Both the position numbers and the translations under genes were made by a program. This document shows positions 27,262 to 36,303 of a stretch of 64,000 nt of DNA, one piece after another. Positions within the stretch are counted from its first letter, which is position 1. Every line of letters starts with the position of its first letter. The DNA comes from Aeromonas salmonicida subsp. salmonicida. GTDB taxonomy: Bacteria > Pseudomonadota > Gammaproteobacteria > Enterobacterales > Aeromonadaceae. Location: contig NZ_LSGW01000047.1 of NCBI RefSeq assembly GCF_001643305.1, positions 140,747 to 204,746 on the forward strand, written 5' to 3'. The notes under the pieces are model-generated. The model saw nothing but the letters and a program-made list of their open reading frames with translations. It was not told where the DNA came from and did not search any database.

Positions 27262-29247
27262 GTGAGTGCCTGCGTGAATTCCTTGCTCACCCTGACGCTG
27301 TTACAGCAGATCATCGATCAGTTGCCCATGAATATCTTCTGTCGGGATACGGACGGGCGCTACCTGTTTGCCAACCGCACGTTTGTGGAGCAGGCCGGTC
27401 TGCAGCAAACAGAAGAGCTTATCGGCAAGACGGACATAGAGATGCCATGGGGCAACATCTTTCGGGAAGAGGATGATCGCCTGCTGGCAGAGGGCAATCC
27501 TTTGCTCTATCAGCAGCTGCACTGCAACAGTGGCGACAGCACCCGTTGGATGGAGATCCACAAGATCCCCCTCTATGACGAGCAGGGCAAGCCGGTGGCG
27601 CTGTTTGGCATGGTCAACGAGATTGGCCAGCGCAAGGAGCTGGAGCAGACCTTTCGTCAGCAGCAGCTGCTGCAGCGCCGGCTGCTTGACGCCATCCCGG
27701 ATCCCATCCGGCTGGAAGACCATCAGGGACTGCTCATCGACTGCAACCAGGCCTTTCTCGACTTCATGGGCATGGCGGCGAGCGAGGCGCTCGGCCAGCG
27801 TGTCGCACACAGACTCTCCACCGAGTTACCCATGGGACGGGGCGAATACTGCCTGGTGGATGCCAACGGTCAGGGCCGCCACCTGGAGATAACCCGAGTC
27901 GATGTGCCGGACGACGAGGGCAACTCCCTCGGCATCCTGACCTTGAGCCGTGACATCACGGGACTGCGGACCACCCAGGCCCAGTTGCAGCAGGAGCAGC
28001 ACTACGACAGTCTGACCGGCCTGCTCAAACTCTCCCATTTTCTGCAGACCAGCCGCCACCTCGGGGCCCGCAAGGCCAGCCTGCTGCTGGTCGACCTGCA
28101 ACACTTTCGCGAGATCAATGACCGCTTCGGCATCCGGGTCGCCGATCGCCTGCTGAGCCAGGTAGCTCGTCGTCTGCAACAGCTGGCGCGGCCCCAGTCA
28201 CTGGTGTGCCGGGTCGCCGCCGACGACTTCGCCATGCTGCTGCCGGAGCTGAGCGAACCGCTGGCAGACTGGAGTCGCCGCCTGCAAAACGAGCTGATGG
28301 TGCCCTACCAGATCGAAGAGCACAGGATCCAAATCCCTGTGTTCCTTGGCATTGCCCACGGCAGGGCCAACGACGCCGAACGGCTATTGAGCCATGCCGA
28401 GGCCGCGCTGGCTCAAGGCAAGCGTCAGCAGCAGCACTGTACCCTGTTCGATCCCGAGCTAGATGCCAAACTCAAACGCCGTCAGCTGATCGCGGCCCAG
28501 CTGCCGCTGGCCATCAAATCGGGGCAGCTCACCGCCGTCTATCAGCCCATCATCAGCACCCGCAACAACCAGTTGCACGGGGCTGAACTGCTCTGCCGCT
28601 GGCCCCACCCCGAACTCGGCATGATCTCGCCAGATGAATTCATCCCGCTGGCAGAGGAGCTGGGGCTCATCGGCCAGCTCGGTCAGCGCATGCTGGAACA
28701 GGGCTGTGCCCAACTGGCTCGCTGGCAGGGTGCGGCACCGGATCTGGTGCTCTCAATCAATCTGTCACCGCTGCAATTTCGTGACCCCGACCTCTGCCCG
28801 CAGATCTTCGCCTGCATAGAGCGTCACGGGCTTGCCCCCTGGCAACTGGAGCTGGAGATCACCGAAGGGGTGCTGATGGAGAACGCCGACGAGATTGAGA
28901 GCAACCTCGCCAATCTGATTGAGGCGGGGTTCCAGCTCGCCATCGATGACTTCGGCACAGGTTACTGCTCGCTCGCCTACCTGCCACGGCTGCAGGTGGC
29001 TACCCTCAAGCTGGACCGCAGCTTCACCCAGGGGCTGGCCACCAACCAGGCCACCACCGCCATAGTGCGCTCCGTCATCGGCTTGGGCCACGAGCTTGGG
29101 ATCAGGATCACCGCCGAAGGGGTTGAAACCCCCGAGCAGCAAGCCTGGCTGGTACAAGCCGGTTGTGATCGGCTGCAAGGCTACCTGTTCAGCCGCCCAC
29201 TGCCACCCGACGAGTTTGCCCGCAACTACCAGTTGCCCGGCAGCTGA
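27262..29247 (+). CDS. PAS-PAS-GGDEF-EAL protein, likely c-di-GMP phosphodiesterase
   Basis: A cytoplasmic sensor protein of about 661 residues. Two PAS domains (about 15-125 and 138-240) are followed by a GGDEF domain (about 250-405) whose active motif is degenerate (AADDF in VCRVAADDFAMLLPE), so diguanylate cyclase activity is unlikely. The EAL domain (about 415-660) keeps ELLCR (ExLxR form), the Asn in INLSP, E in LEITEGVLM, DDFGTGYCS and the EGVET helix, so c-di-GMP hydrolysis is likely. No membrane helices are seen. The start is uncertain: GTG 27262 is used; TTG 27244 or GTG 27274 are alternatives and no clear ribosome site favours any. A terminator follows. Confidence 0.88.
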   Translation: MSACVNSLLTLTLLQQIIDQLPMNIFCRDTDGRYLFANRTFVEQAGLQQTEELIGKTDIEMPWGNIFREEDDRLLAEGNPLLYQQLHCNSGDSTRWMEIHKIPLYDEQGKPVALFGMVNEIGQRKELEQTFRQQQLLQRRLLDAIPDPIRLEDHQGLLIDCNQAFLDFMGMAASEALGQRVAHRLSTELPMGRGEYCLVDANGQGRHLEITRVDVPDDEGNSLGILTLSRDITGLRTTQAQLQQEQHYDSLTGLLKLSHFLQTSRHLGARKASLLLVDLQHFREINDRFGIRVADRLLSQVARRLQQLARPQSLVCRVAADDFAMLLPELSEPLADWSRRLQNELMVPYQIEEHRIQIPVFLGIAHGRANDAERLLSHAEAALAQGKRQQQHCTLFDPELDAKLKRRQLIAAQLPLAIKSGQLTAVYQPIISTRNNQLHGAELLCRWPHPELGMISPDEFIPLAEELGLIGQLGQRMLEQGCAQLARWQGAAPDLVLSINLSPLQFRDPDLCPQIFACIERHGLAPWQLELEITEGVLMENADEIESNLANLIEAGFQLAIDDFGTGYCSLAYLPRLQVATLKLDRSFTQGLATNQATTAIVRSVIGLGHELGIRITAEGVETPEQQAWLVQAGCDRLQGYLFSRPLPPDEFARNYQLPGS

Positions 29248-29260
29248 CCGCAGACAAAAC

Positions 29261-29287
29261 AAAGGCCACTCGAAAGTGGCCTTTTTG
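29261..29287. terminator. Bidirectional terminator between the EAL gene and rraB
   Basis: Stem AAAGGCCACT / AGTGGCCTTT with a CGAA loop and T runs on both sides, serving the converging genes. Confidence 0.9.
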
Positions 29288-29321
29288 TTGTCCGGCACAG
29301 CGCCGACACCCGCTGTCGTCC

Positions 29322-29669
29322 TTACTCCTGGAAGTAAGTACCCCACCCGTCGTAATCCACGCCGTACTTTTTGAGGATCGGCAACATTTTCTCGATGTCG
29401 GCCACTATGGTCTCTATGTCCAGCTTGCGCTCTATGGTGGCATCGAAACAGAAGATGGGGGCGCCGTCATCCAGCTCCATCTCTTCCGCGTCAGTCACTT
29501 CAAAACCGGCCTTGAACAGGTCGACGGCCGCTTTCTCCAGCTGATCGAAATCCTGACAGGCGAAGTGGTGCTCAATGTCATATTCCAGATCCGGGTTGCT
29601 GCCATCGGCCAGCAACTCGTTGACGATGGCGGTGGTCTCTGCACGCCACTCTTGCATATCAAGACTCAT
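29322..29669 (-). CDS. rraB: Regulator of ribonuclease E activity RraB
   Basis: A 115-residue acidic cytoplasmic protein of the RraB family, which binds RNase E and modulates mRNA decay. It has the family features YDIEHHFACQDFDQLEKAAV, EVTDAEEMELDDG and the C-terminal LKKYGVDYDGWGTYF. Start ATG 29669 (MSLDMQEWRAET) fits the family; an in-frame codon at 29714 adds a non-conserved tail. It is convergent with the EAL gene and shares its terminator. Confidence 0.92.
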   Translation of the reverse strand: MSLDMQEWRAETTAIVNELLADGSNPDLEYDIEHHFACQDFDQLEKAAVDLFKAGFEVTDAEEMELDDGAPIFCFDATIERKLDIETIVADIEKMLPILKKYGVDYDGWGTYFQE

Positions 29670-29980
29670 ATTAACCCCAGCTACTACTTTGTTAGTGTCA
29701 CATGCCGTCGGCAATCGGGTGCCTGCTTCGGCTCACATTCACCCGGCGCGGCATAGTTGCGGCAAAGCATACCCGCAGAGTGCATCCGGCTCAATGCGCA
29801 AGCCAAGATAGCGGCTCGCCCGGGGCCACCCCAAATGGGGTGCCATCATAAAAGGTTAATAAAGTGTAATCTGCCGCTTCTCGTGAAATGTCCCATACGG
29901 AACTTCACATCTGGATGGACGATACGCACAACCCCATCGAAAAGTACTGTGAAATCAGCACTATCCACCAGTTTTCACTC

Positions 29981-29996
29981 AGTGACAAGAGTCACT
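29981..29996. promoter_or_regulatory. Inverted repeat in the leader region of the M6 protease gene
   Basis: AGTGAC-AAGA-GTCACT, six base pairs with a 4-nt spacer, 94 nt upstream of the protease start. It could be an operator or a leader hairpin. The 420-nt stretch 29670-30089 otherwise holds a leader hairpin at 30046 and no recognisable gene. Confidence 0.35.
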
Positions 29997-30045
29997 CAAG
30001 GGGTGTATCAAGGGACGCGGGCGCAACAGGGCCCGTACGGAAAGA

Positions 30046-30067
30046 GGAGCCAGCAAGGCTCCCTTTT
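30046..30067 (+). promoter_or_regulatory. Terminator-like hairpin in the protease leader (possible attenuator)
   Basis: Stem GGAGCC / GGCTCC with an AGCAA loop followed by CTTTT, ending 23 nt before the start codon. An upstream GCGGGC...GCCCG hairpin at 30016-30035 lies in front. The arrangement suits attenuation or termination control, but it could also terminate an upstream transcript. Confidence 0.45.
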
Positions 30068-30089
30068 ATCATGTGAAGGAGCACATAGA

Positions 30090-32366
30090 ATGCCTAAAAA
30101 AACAATAATGAGCCTGATCATCGGCTCAACCCTTATGATTGGAAACCACGCCATGGCCGCCCCGGTACATGGCCCGTTCGATGCCCCCCTGGCCGACGAG
30201 GTGAAGGTGCTGGATATGCTGAAGAAAAGCGGCCGCATCCCCACCCTGGCCTCCCCCGAGATGGAGCAGGCCGCCCTCGCCCGTTTTTATCGCGAGAAGT
30301 CGCGAGCCTACCAGGGCCACAGCGGCACCCTGGCGGTGAAAGAGGGCAAGATGCGGGAGACCATCCTCAAGAAGATCCGCCTGAACGGCACGGCCCGTCC
30401 CGGCGACCGGGTGCCCACCCTGCTGCTCAAGTCCATCGAGAAGGAGCACTACAACGGCAAGATGCGCAAGGACAAGATCCTCGCCATCCTGGTGGACTTT
30501 CCCGACTACCCGAAGAACAGCGTCACCCCGGATCTCACCAAGATGTACTACCCGGACTACACACCCGAGCACTACAACGACCTGCTGTTCTCCGGCAAGG
30601 GCTACAAGGGCCCGAACGGTGAAACTTTCATCTCCATGCGCCAGTTCTACGAGCAGCAATCCGGCAAGAGCTACAGCGTGCGCGGTCAGGTGGCGGGCTG
30701 GTATACCGCCGACAAGAATGCCGCCTACTACGGCGCCAATGCCACCCCCAATACCATTCGGGACCTGGTGAAGGAGGCGTTGATCCAGGTGGCCAATGAC
30801 CCCTCCATCGATCTGGCCCAGTTTGACCAGGAGGATCGTTACGATCTCAACGGCAACGGCAACCGGAACGAGCCGGATGGTCTCATCGACCACCTGATGA
30901 TCTTCCACTCCAGCGTGGGGGAAGAGGCCGGTGGTGGCGATCTTGGCGAGGATGCCATCTGGGCCCATCGCTGGAACCTGGGCGCCCCCTTCCCCATCCC
31001 CGGCACCAGCAGCCCGAACGGCAACTTCGGCGGCCAGTTTGCCGCCTACGACTACACCATCCAGCCCATCGATGCGGCGGCCGGGGTCTGTGCCCATGAA
31101 TATGGCCACGATCTGGGACTGCCGGACGAGTACGACACCAAGTACACCGGCAAGGGTGAACCTGTGGCCACCTGGTCCATCATGTCATCCGGCTCCTGGG
31201 CCGGCGTGATAGGCGGCACAGAGCCGACCGGTTTCTCCGCCTGGGCCAAGGAGTTCCTGCAGGCCTCCCTCGGCGGCAACTGGTTGCACGGCAGCAATGT
31301 GCAGCTCGCCGATCTCAGCCCCCGCGGCAACGTCTACATGCTGGATCAAGCCAACGACAAGGGCCGCAACGACGACGTGGTACGCATCAATCTGCCCGCC
31401 AAGCAGATCCCGCTCAATCCGCCTTATGCCGGCCAATACGAATACCACGGTGGCAAGGCCAACAACCTCGACAACCGCATGAACCTCACCCTGGACTTGA
31501 CCGGCAAGCAGAGCGCCAGTCTGGCGTTCAAGGCCTGGTACCAGATTGAAGAGGGGTTTGACTATGGGCGGGTGCTGGTCAACGGTCAGCCCATCCCCGG
31601 CAACCTGACCACCAGCGACGATCCGAACGGGATCGGCTTTGGCATCGGCATCACGGGCAACTCCAATGGCTGGACCGATGCCGAATTTGACCTGAGCCCC
31701 TGGGCCGGTCAGAAGATAAACCTGACCCTGCAATACCTGAGCGATGGCGGCGTGGCCGAGAACGGCCTGTTCGTGGACGAGATCCTGATCCTGGCCGACG
31801 GGGATACGCTGGTGAGCGACGGGGCCGAAGGCAACTCCGCTTTTACCTTGGCCGGGTTTGTGAAGAGCAACGGCAACGAGGCCAAGGATCACTACTATCT
31901 GGCCGAGTGGCGCAACCATGCGGGGGTCGACAAGGGACTGGCCCACATCAATGTGTCTGACCAGCTGATGCGCTACGAGCCGGGCATGTTGCTCTGGTAC
32001 GTGGACAACAGCCAGGACAACAACTGGGTAGGCGTCCACCCGGGTGAGGGCTTCCTCGGCGTCGTTGATGCAGACCAACGCACTCTGAAGTGGAGTGACG
32101 GCGCCGTCGCCGGCACCCGCTACCAGATCCACGATGCCACCTTCAGCCTGGGCTTCCAGCAACCGCTCAACCTCAAGCACCCGAGCGGCTCCCTGCTGCG
32201 CGATTTCTGGGTCACCCCGAACCGGGTGTTCAAGGATTCCCGCAGCTACCAGAGCAAGGAGATCCCGGATGCGGGTCGCCTGCTGCCCGAGCATGGCCTC
32301 AAGATCAGCGTCACGGGTCAGGCCCGCGACATGAGCACGGGACGGATCATAGTCAGCCGTCACTGA
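30090..32366 (+). CDS. InhA/PrtV-type secreted M6 metalloprotease
   Basis: A 758-residue secreted zinc protease of the immune inhibitor A family (peptidase M6). The signal peptide (MPKKTIMSLIIGSTLMIGNH) is cleaved near AMA|APVHG, followed by a propeptide (about 25-110). The catalytic domain (about 115-470) has the zinc motif HEYGH extended as AHEYGHDLGLPDEYD near residue 335. After it come a beta-sandwich (MAM-like, about 470-570) and a C-terminal InhA domain. It lacks the PKD repeats of V. cholerae PrtV and is shorter. The start has AAGGAG nine bases upstream. A monocistronic unit, with a hairpin leader and its own terminator. Members degrade host or prey proteins. Confidence 0.92.
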   Translation: MPKKTIMSLIIGSTLMIGNHAMAAPVHGPFDAPLADEVKVLDMLKKSGRIPTLASPEMEQAALARFYREKSRAYQGHSGTLAVKEGKMRETILKKIRLNGTARPGDRVPTLLLKSIEKEHYNGKMRKDKILAILVDFPDYPKNSVTPDLTKMYYPDYTPEHYNDLLFSGKGYKGPNGETFISMRQFYEQQSGKSYSVRGQVAGWYTADKNAAYYGANATPNTIRDLVKEALIQVANDPSIDLAQFDQEDRYDLNGNGNRNEPDGLIDHLMIFHSSVGEEAGGGDLGEDAIWAHRWNLGAPFPIPGTSSPNGNFGGQFAAYDYTIQPIDAAAGVCAHEYGHDLGLPDEYDTKYTGKGEPVATWSIMSSGSWAGVIGGTEPTGFSAWAKEFLQASLGGNWLHGSNVQLADLSPRGNVYMLDQANDKGRNDDVVRINLPAKQIPLNPPYAGQYEYHGGKANNLDNRMNLTLDLTGKQSASLAFKAWYQIEEGFDYGRVLVNGQPIPGNLTTSDDPNGIGFGIGITGNSNGWTDAEFDLSPWAGQKINLTLQYLSDGGVAENGLFVDEILILADGDTLVSDGAEGNSAFTLAGFVKSNGNEAKDHYYLAEWRNHAGVDKGLAHINVSDQLMRYEPGMLLWYVDNSQDNNWVGVHPGEGFLGVVDADQRTLKWSDGAVAGTRYQIHDATFSLGFQQPLNLKHPSGSLLRDFWVTPNRVFKDSRSYQSKEIPDAGRLLPEHGLKISVTGQARDMSTGRIIVSRH

Positions 32367-32382
32367 GTCATCCAATGCACCC

Positions 32383-32405
32383 AGGGGGCTCAGGCCCCCT
32401 TTTTC
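32383..32405 (+). terminator. Terminator of the M6 protease gene
   Basis: Stem GGGGGC / GCCCCC with a short loop and five T residues, 18 nt past the stop. Confidence 0.88.
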
Positions 32406-32558
32406 ATTGCCCACAACGAAAAAACAGCACAACAAGGCAGGATTGAGGGTAAAAACCGCTGACAGGAGGGGAAATTGCTCGGTTATCGAGCGAACGGTAC
32501 CTCAATCTGCCCCCTGTGGTTGACACATCTGCGTATAAAGGGTTTAATGCGCGCCGTT

Positions 32559-32634
32559 GCCCAGATAGCTCAGTCGGTAGAGCAGGGGATTGAAAATCCC
32601 CGTGTCGGCGGTTCGATTCCGTCTCTGGGCACCA
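32559..32634 (+). tRNA. tRNA-Phe (GAA)
   Basis: 76 nt with encoded ACCA end. It starts GCCCAGATAGCTCAGTCGG, anticodon stem GGGGA/TCCCC with loop TTGAAAA, and has a T-arm GTTCGATTCC. It is paired with tRNA-Asn five nt downstream. Confidence 0.97.
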
Positions 32635-32639
32635 ATAAT

Positions 32640-32715
32640 TCCTCCTTAGTTCAGTCGGTAGAACGGCGGACTGTTAATCCGTATGTCGCTGGTTCAAGTC
32701 CAGCAGGAGGAGCCA
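32640..32715 (+). tRNA. tRNA-Asn (GTT)
   Basis: 76 nt with encoded CCA. It starts TCCTCCTTAGTTCAGTCGG and the anticodon loop CTGTTAA holds GTT. It is cotranscribed with tRNA-Phe and followed by a terminator. Confidence 0.97.
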
Positions 32716-32725
32716 AATTTGAAGG

Positions 32726-32751
32726 GCCCGCTCATCGAGCGGGCTTTTTTT
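32726..32751 (+). terminator. Terminator of the tRNA-Phe/tRNA-Asn unit
   Basis: Stem GCCCGCTC / GAGCGGGC with an ATC loop and seven T residues. Confidence 0.92.
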
Positions 32752-32760
32752 ATGCCTGTT

Positions 32761-33120
32761 TCAGCTGCCGTTGCAGGCTGCCAATAGCAGGGTAGCTCCA
32801 CAGGCGGCGCTAAACAGCAAGAGCCCTGTCTGCAGCACGCCTTCCGGGTTTACCCCTTTCTCTTTTTTCCGACGTCGTATCCACGATGGCTTCATCGAGC
32901 CCACCTCACCCTGTTCCAGCACTGGCCCCTGCACACATCGGCAGGCGAGCCATCTTTGTATCAGCCCCCCTTTATCATCAATATTCACCTCGATAATAAA
33001 TTCATCAAAGAGACCCACCCTGTCCCGCTTCATGAGCATGCTGACTCGCGGATGTGCGGGCGATCGTACGCCTGGCTCACAAGGGGGTGACTGACCGGCG
33101 GCTCCGAGCTTGAAGCACAC
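32761..33120 (-). CDS. Possible small membrane protein, hypothetical
   Basis: An open frame of up to 119 residues 27 nt after the BCCT gene on the same strand. It has a Lys/Arg-rich middle (SWIRRRKKEKGVNPEG) and one hydrophobic segment near the C-terminus (LQTGLLLFSAACGATLLLAA). The start is unclear: GTG 33120 or the ATGs near 33040 all lack good ribosome sites. I do not recognise it. It may be the last gene of the bet locus or a chance frame. Confidence 0.3.
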   Translation of the reverse strand: MCFKLGAAGQSPPCEPGVRSPAHPRVSMLMKRDRVGLFDEFIIEVNIDDKGGLIQRWLACRCVQGPVLEQGEVGSMKPSWIRRRKKEKGVNPEGVLQTGLLLFSAACGATLLLAACNGS

Positions 33121-33147
33121 CGACTCTGCGCCCCTGGCTCCCCCCTC

Positions 33148-34365
33148 TTATCCGGCCAGCTCTATCTTGCCGTAGTCGAGGCGATTCTCCTTTGGCGCGC
33201 CCTCTATGCTGCTCACCGCCTTCAGCTTGTACCTGATGATGTAGCCGAAACAGGCGAAGAAGAGGCCGATCACCAGGGCACCGACCCACTGGATCTGCAG
33301 GAAGTCGAGCTTGAACAGCAGGGTCAAGCTGGCCAGCATTAGCAGGTTGAGCCCGAAGTAACGCCACTGGCCGAGCCGCTGGGTCGTCAACCCCAGGTTG
33401 TCGGTATAGAGGCGGATCAGGGAGTCGAGGGAGTTGATCACCATGGTGATCCCCACGGCGACCATAGCCCAGTTGAAGAAGCCGGCGGTCGAGAGCCCCT
33501 GCTCGTGGTAGTAGTAGAGCACGGCGAACCAGACGGCGATGGCCAGGGAGGGAAACACCAGCATGGCCCCCAGCAGTTGCCAGGTGCGCAAGCCGCCGAC
33601 GAAGCGGGCGGTGAACTGACCGATCATGATGCTCCAGGAGAACCACCAATAGAGATAAAAGGCGTGGTAATCATTGAGGGGCAGCACGAAGCGCTCTATG
33701 TGACCAAAATATCCTCCCACCAGCGCCAGCGTCGCGGCAAAGTCGGCCAGGGTTCCTGCCGGCGTGAGAAAGGCGGCGCCCCACATCAAGGCGATCAGGG
33801 CGATGAAGCAGGTCGTCGTGCCCAGGCTCAGGATCCTGACGAACTTCAGGCTGGTGCTCGAATAGATGGAGAGCGCTATCACCAGCAGCACTATCAGGTA
33901 AAAACTCGCCACCAGGCTCTCGCCATCCCCGATCTGGGGCAGATACCAGGGCAGGTTGCTCAGCAGCAGATAGGCGGTGAAGGCACAGGTGCCTATGATC
34001 ACCAGGTTGTTGAGGAACTTCACCGGCGCCAGCTCAAAGAACTTCACTCTGGGTTCTATCACGCAGAAATAGAAACAGGTCAGAAAGTAGAAACCCCAGA
34101 TGAGAAATCCCCAGTAACCGAATTCAATGGCAAGCGGATTGGTGAAGCCATATTCCGGGCTCGCCTGTAGATCGGCATAACCAGCAAACTCGGTGAGCGG
34201 GAACATGATGAGCCCCACATCCAGGCCGGAGGTGAGCAGGATGGCGACGAAGGTAAAGGTGCGCACCGGCGTGGTACCGATACAACGAATATTGCCCCAG
34301 CGATAGAGCACAAAGGCGATGGCGGCAAAGGTAAACAGTATTCCTGCACTGAGCCAGACTGTCAT
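33148..34365 (-). CDS. BCCT-like choline/betaine transporter
   Basis: A 405-residue polytopic membrane protein of the betaine/carnitine/choline type with about ten or more helices. The family signature area is YLYWWFSWSIMIGQFTARFV, with the paired Trp residues typical of BCCT carriers. It is much shorter than usual BCCT proteins (about 500 or more residues), and the N-terminal helices appear reduced. Start ATG 34365 has AGGAGGT six bases upstream; longer frames to 34473 are weaker. It lies downstream of betA and betB and would supply choline to that pathway. With betA and betI broken its present role may be uptake of betaine or choline without oxidation. Confidence 0.72.
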   Translation of the reverse strand: MTVWLSAGILFTFAAIAFVLYRWGNIRCIGTTPVRTFTFVAILLTSGLDVGLIMFPLTEFAGYADLQASPEYGFTNPLAIEFGYWGFLIWGFYFLTCFYFCVIEPRVKFFELAPVKFLNNLVIIGTCAFTAYLLLSNLPWYLPQIGDGESLVASFYLIVLLVIALSIYSSTSLKFVRILSLGTTTCFIALIALMWGAAFLTPAGTLADFAATLALVGGYFGHIERFVLPLNDYHAFYLYWWFSWSIMIGQFTARFVGGLRTWQLLGAMLVFPSLAIAVWFAVLYYYHEQGLSTAGFFNWAMVAVGITMVINSLDSLIRLYTDNLGLTTQRLGQWRYFGLNLLMLASLTLLFKLDFLQIQWVGALVIGLFFACFGYIIRYKLKAVSSIEGAPKENRLDYGKIELAG

Positions 34366-34607
34366 GACTGACCTCCTGCGATATCCCTTTCGTGACCAAA
34401 CATAAGTGCTCCTTGTCATTGCATTGTGGTGTTCAAGAGGCAGTTCGGCTTCCTGCGGACATGACTCCCCCAACCCCGCAGTGGCGAGGGGAAATGGACA
34501 CGGGATCAGGGCTTAGCTATCGCCGGTATCAAGCGCGATGGGCGATAGCTAAGGTCTGACGAACTGCCATCCGGGTGGTGGCATCTCTATTTATTCAACC
34601 CACGGGC

Positions 34608-36294
34608 TCAAATCAGGGAACGCACTGGCTCCCGCGGACGCTGCTTCTCCTGCCAGTGCTCGGCCAGCCCCACCTCGACCGGGTGCGCCATCAGTGGCAC
34701 CTTGCCTAGGATCAGGTCGGCGGCGCGCTCGGCCACCATCAGGGTGGGGGCATTGAGGTTGCCGTTGGGAATGGTCGGGAAGATGGAGGAATCCACCACC
34801 CGCAGCCCCTGCAGACCATGAACCCGGGTCTCGGGATCCACCACCGCCATGGGATCCGTCCCCATCTTGCAGGAGCAGGCGGGGTGGTAGGCGCTCTCCA
34901 CGGCACTGCGTACAAAGGCATCTATCTGCTCATCGCTTTGTACCGCCCCCCCTGGCTGTATCTCCTCTCCCCGATAGGCATCCAGGGCCGGTTGACCGAT
35001 GATCTCCCGGGTCAGTCGCACGCAGGCGCGAAATCCTTCGACATCATCCGGATGGGAGAGGTAATTGAAGCGGATGGCGGGGGCCTGACGGGGGTCGGCC
35101 GAGCGCACCTGCACCTGACCACGACTGCGGGGCTTGTTATGACCTATGTGTACCTGGAAACCGTGCCCTGCAAACGCCTCCTTGCCGTCATAACGCATGG
35201 CAGCGGGCAGCGGGCAGGAAGTGGTACTGCAGATCCGGCCAAGGAACTCCGGCTTTGGAGCGAATGAAGCCACAAGACTCGAAGTGATTGGTCGCCCCCA
35301 GACCGTCCTTGTGCAGCAGCCAGCGGCTGCCGATGAGGAATTTGTCCCACAGACCCAGTTTGCCATTGAGGGTGATGGGTTGCTGACAGCGAAACTGGAA
35401 GTAGAACTCCAGATGGTCCTGCAGGTTTTCGCCCACCCCTGGCAGAGGGTGCAGTACCCCTATCCCTGCCGCCCTCAGAGTATCGGGATCGCCGATGCCG
35501 GAGAGTTGCAGCAGATGAGGTGAGCCGATAGGGCCTGCACTCAGGATCACCTCCTTGCCGGCTCTCACCTCCTCCATCTTGCCCTTGCGTTCGAAGCGCA
35601 CCCCGACCGCCTGTTTGCCCTCGAGCAGTACCTTGTGGACCAGGGCACCGGTCAGCACAGTGAGGTTGGCCCGCCCCATGGCGGGTCTGAGATAGGCATT
35701 GGCACTGGAGCTGCGCACTCCCTGCTTCACCGTCATGTGCATGGGGCCGAACCCCTCCTGCTGGCAGCCGTTGTAATCCGCCGTCCCGTCGTAGCCCGCT
35801 TCCACACCGGCATCGACGAAAGCCTGATAGAGGGGATTTTGCATCTGGTTGCCATTGTTGACCCCAAGGGGTCCCTCAGCGCCGCGATACTCATCCCCAC
35901 CGAAGGCCCACTGCTCGGCCCGCTTGAAGTAGGGCAGGCAATGGGCATAGTCCCAGCCCTGCGCCCCCGCCTGCTGCCACTCGTCAAAGTCTCCGGCATG
36001 GCCGCGCACATAGACCATGCCGTTGATGGAGGAAGAGCCTCCCAGTACCTTGCCCCGTGGGCAGTACATGCGCCGCCCGTCCAGATGGGGCTCGGGCTCG
36101 GTCTCGCACTGCCAGGCATACTTTTTGGTGTTCATGGGGATGGAGAGGGCGGTCGGCATCTGGATGAAAATGCTCTTGTCGCTGCCCCCCGTCTCCAGCA
36201 GCAGCACCCTGTGCTGACCATCCTCGCTCAGGCGGTTGGCCAGCACGCAGCCAGCGCTGCCCGCCCCCACTATGATGTAATCGAATTGCGTCAT
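34608..36294 (-). pseudogene. betA: betA choline dehydrogenase gene broken by a 7-bp tandem duplication
   Basis: The frame from ATG 36294 starts with the FAD-binding motif ([19 protein letters not shown]) and holds the GMC motif [19 protein letters not shown]. It then changes to RCHAL and stops near 35188. The homologous rest ([14 protein letters not shown] to the end at 34608) is in another frame and includes HPACSCKMG and the C-terminal [14 protein letters not shown]. The break is exactly two adjacent copies of CAGCGGG (35201-35207 and 35208-35214). Removing one restores a 559-residue protein, the normal BetA length. The lesion is typical of strand slippage and could revert. As read, choline oxidation to betaine aldehyde is lost. 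Confidence 0.92.
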
Positions 36295-36303
36295 GGTGCC
36301 TCC

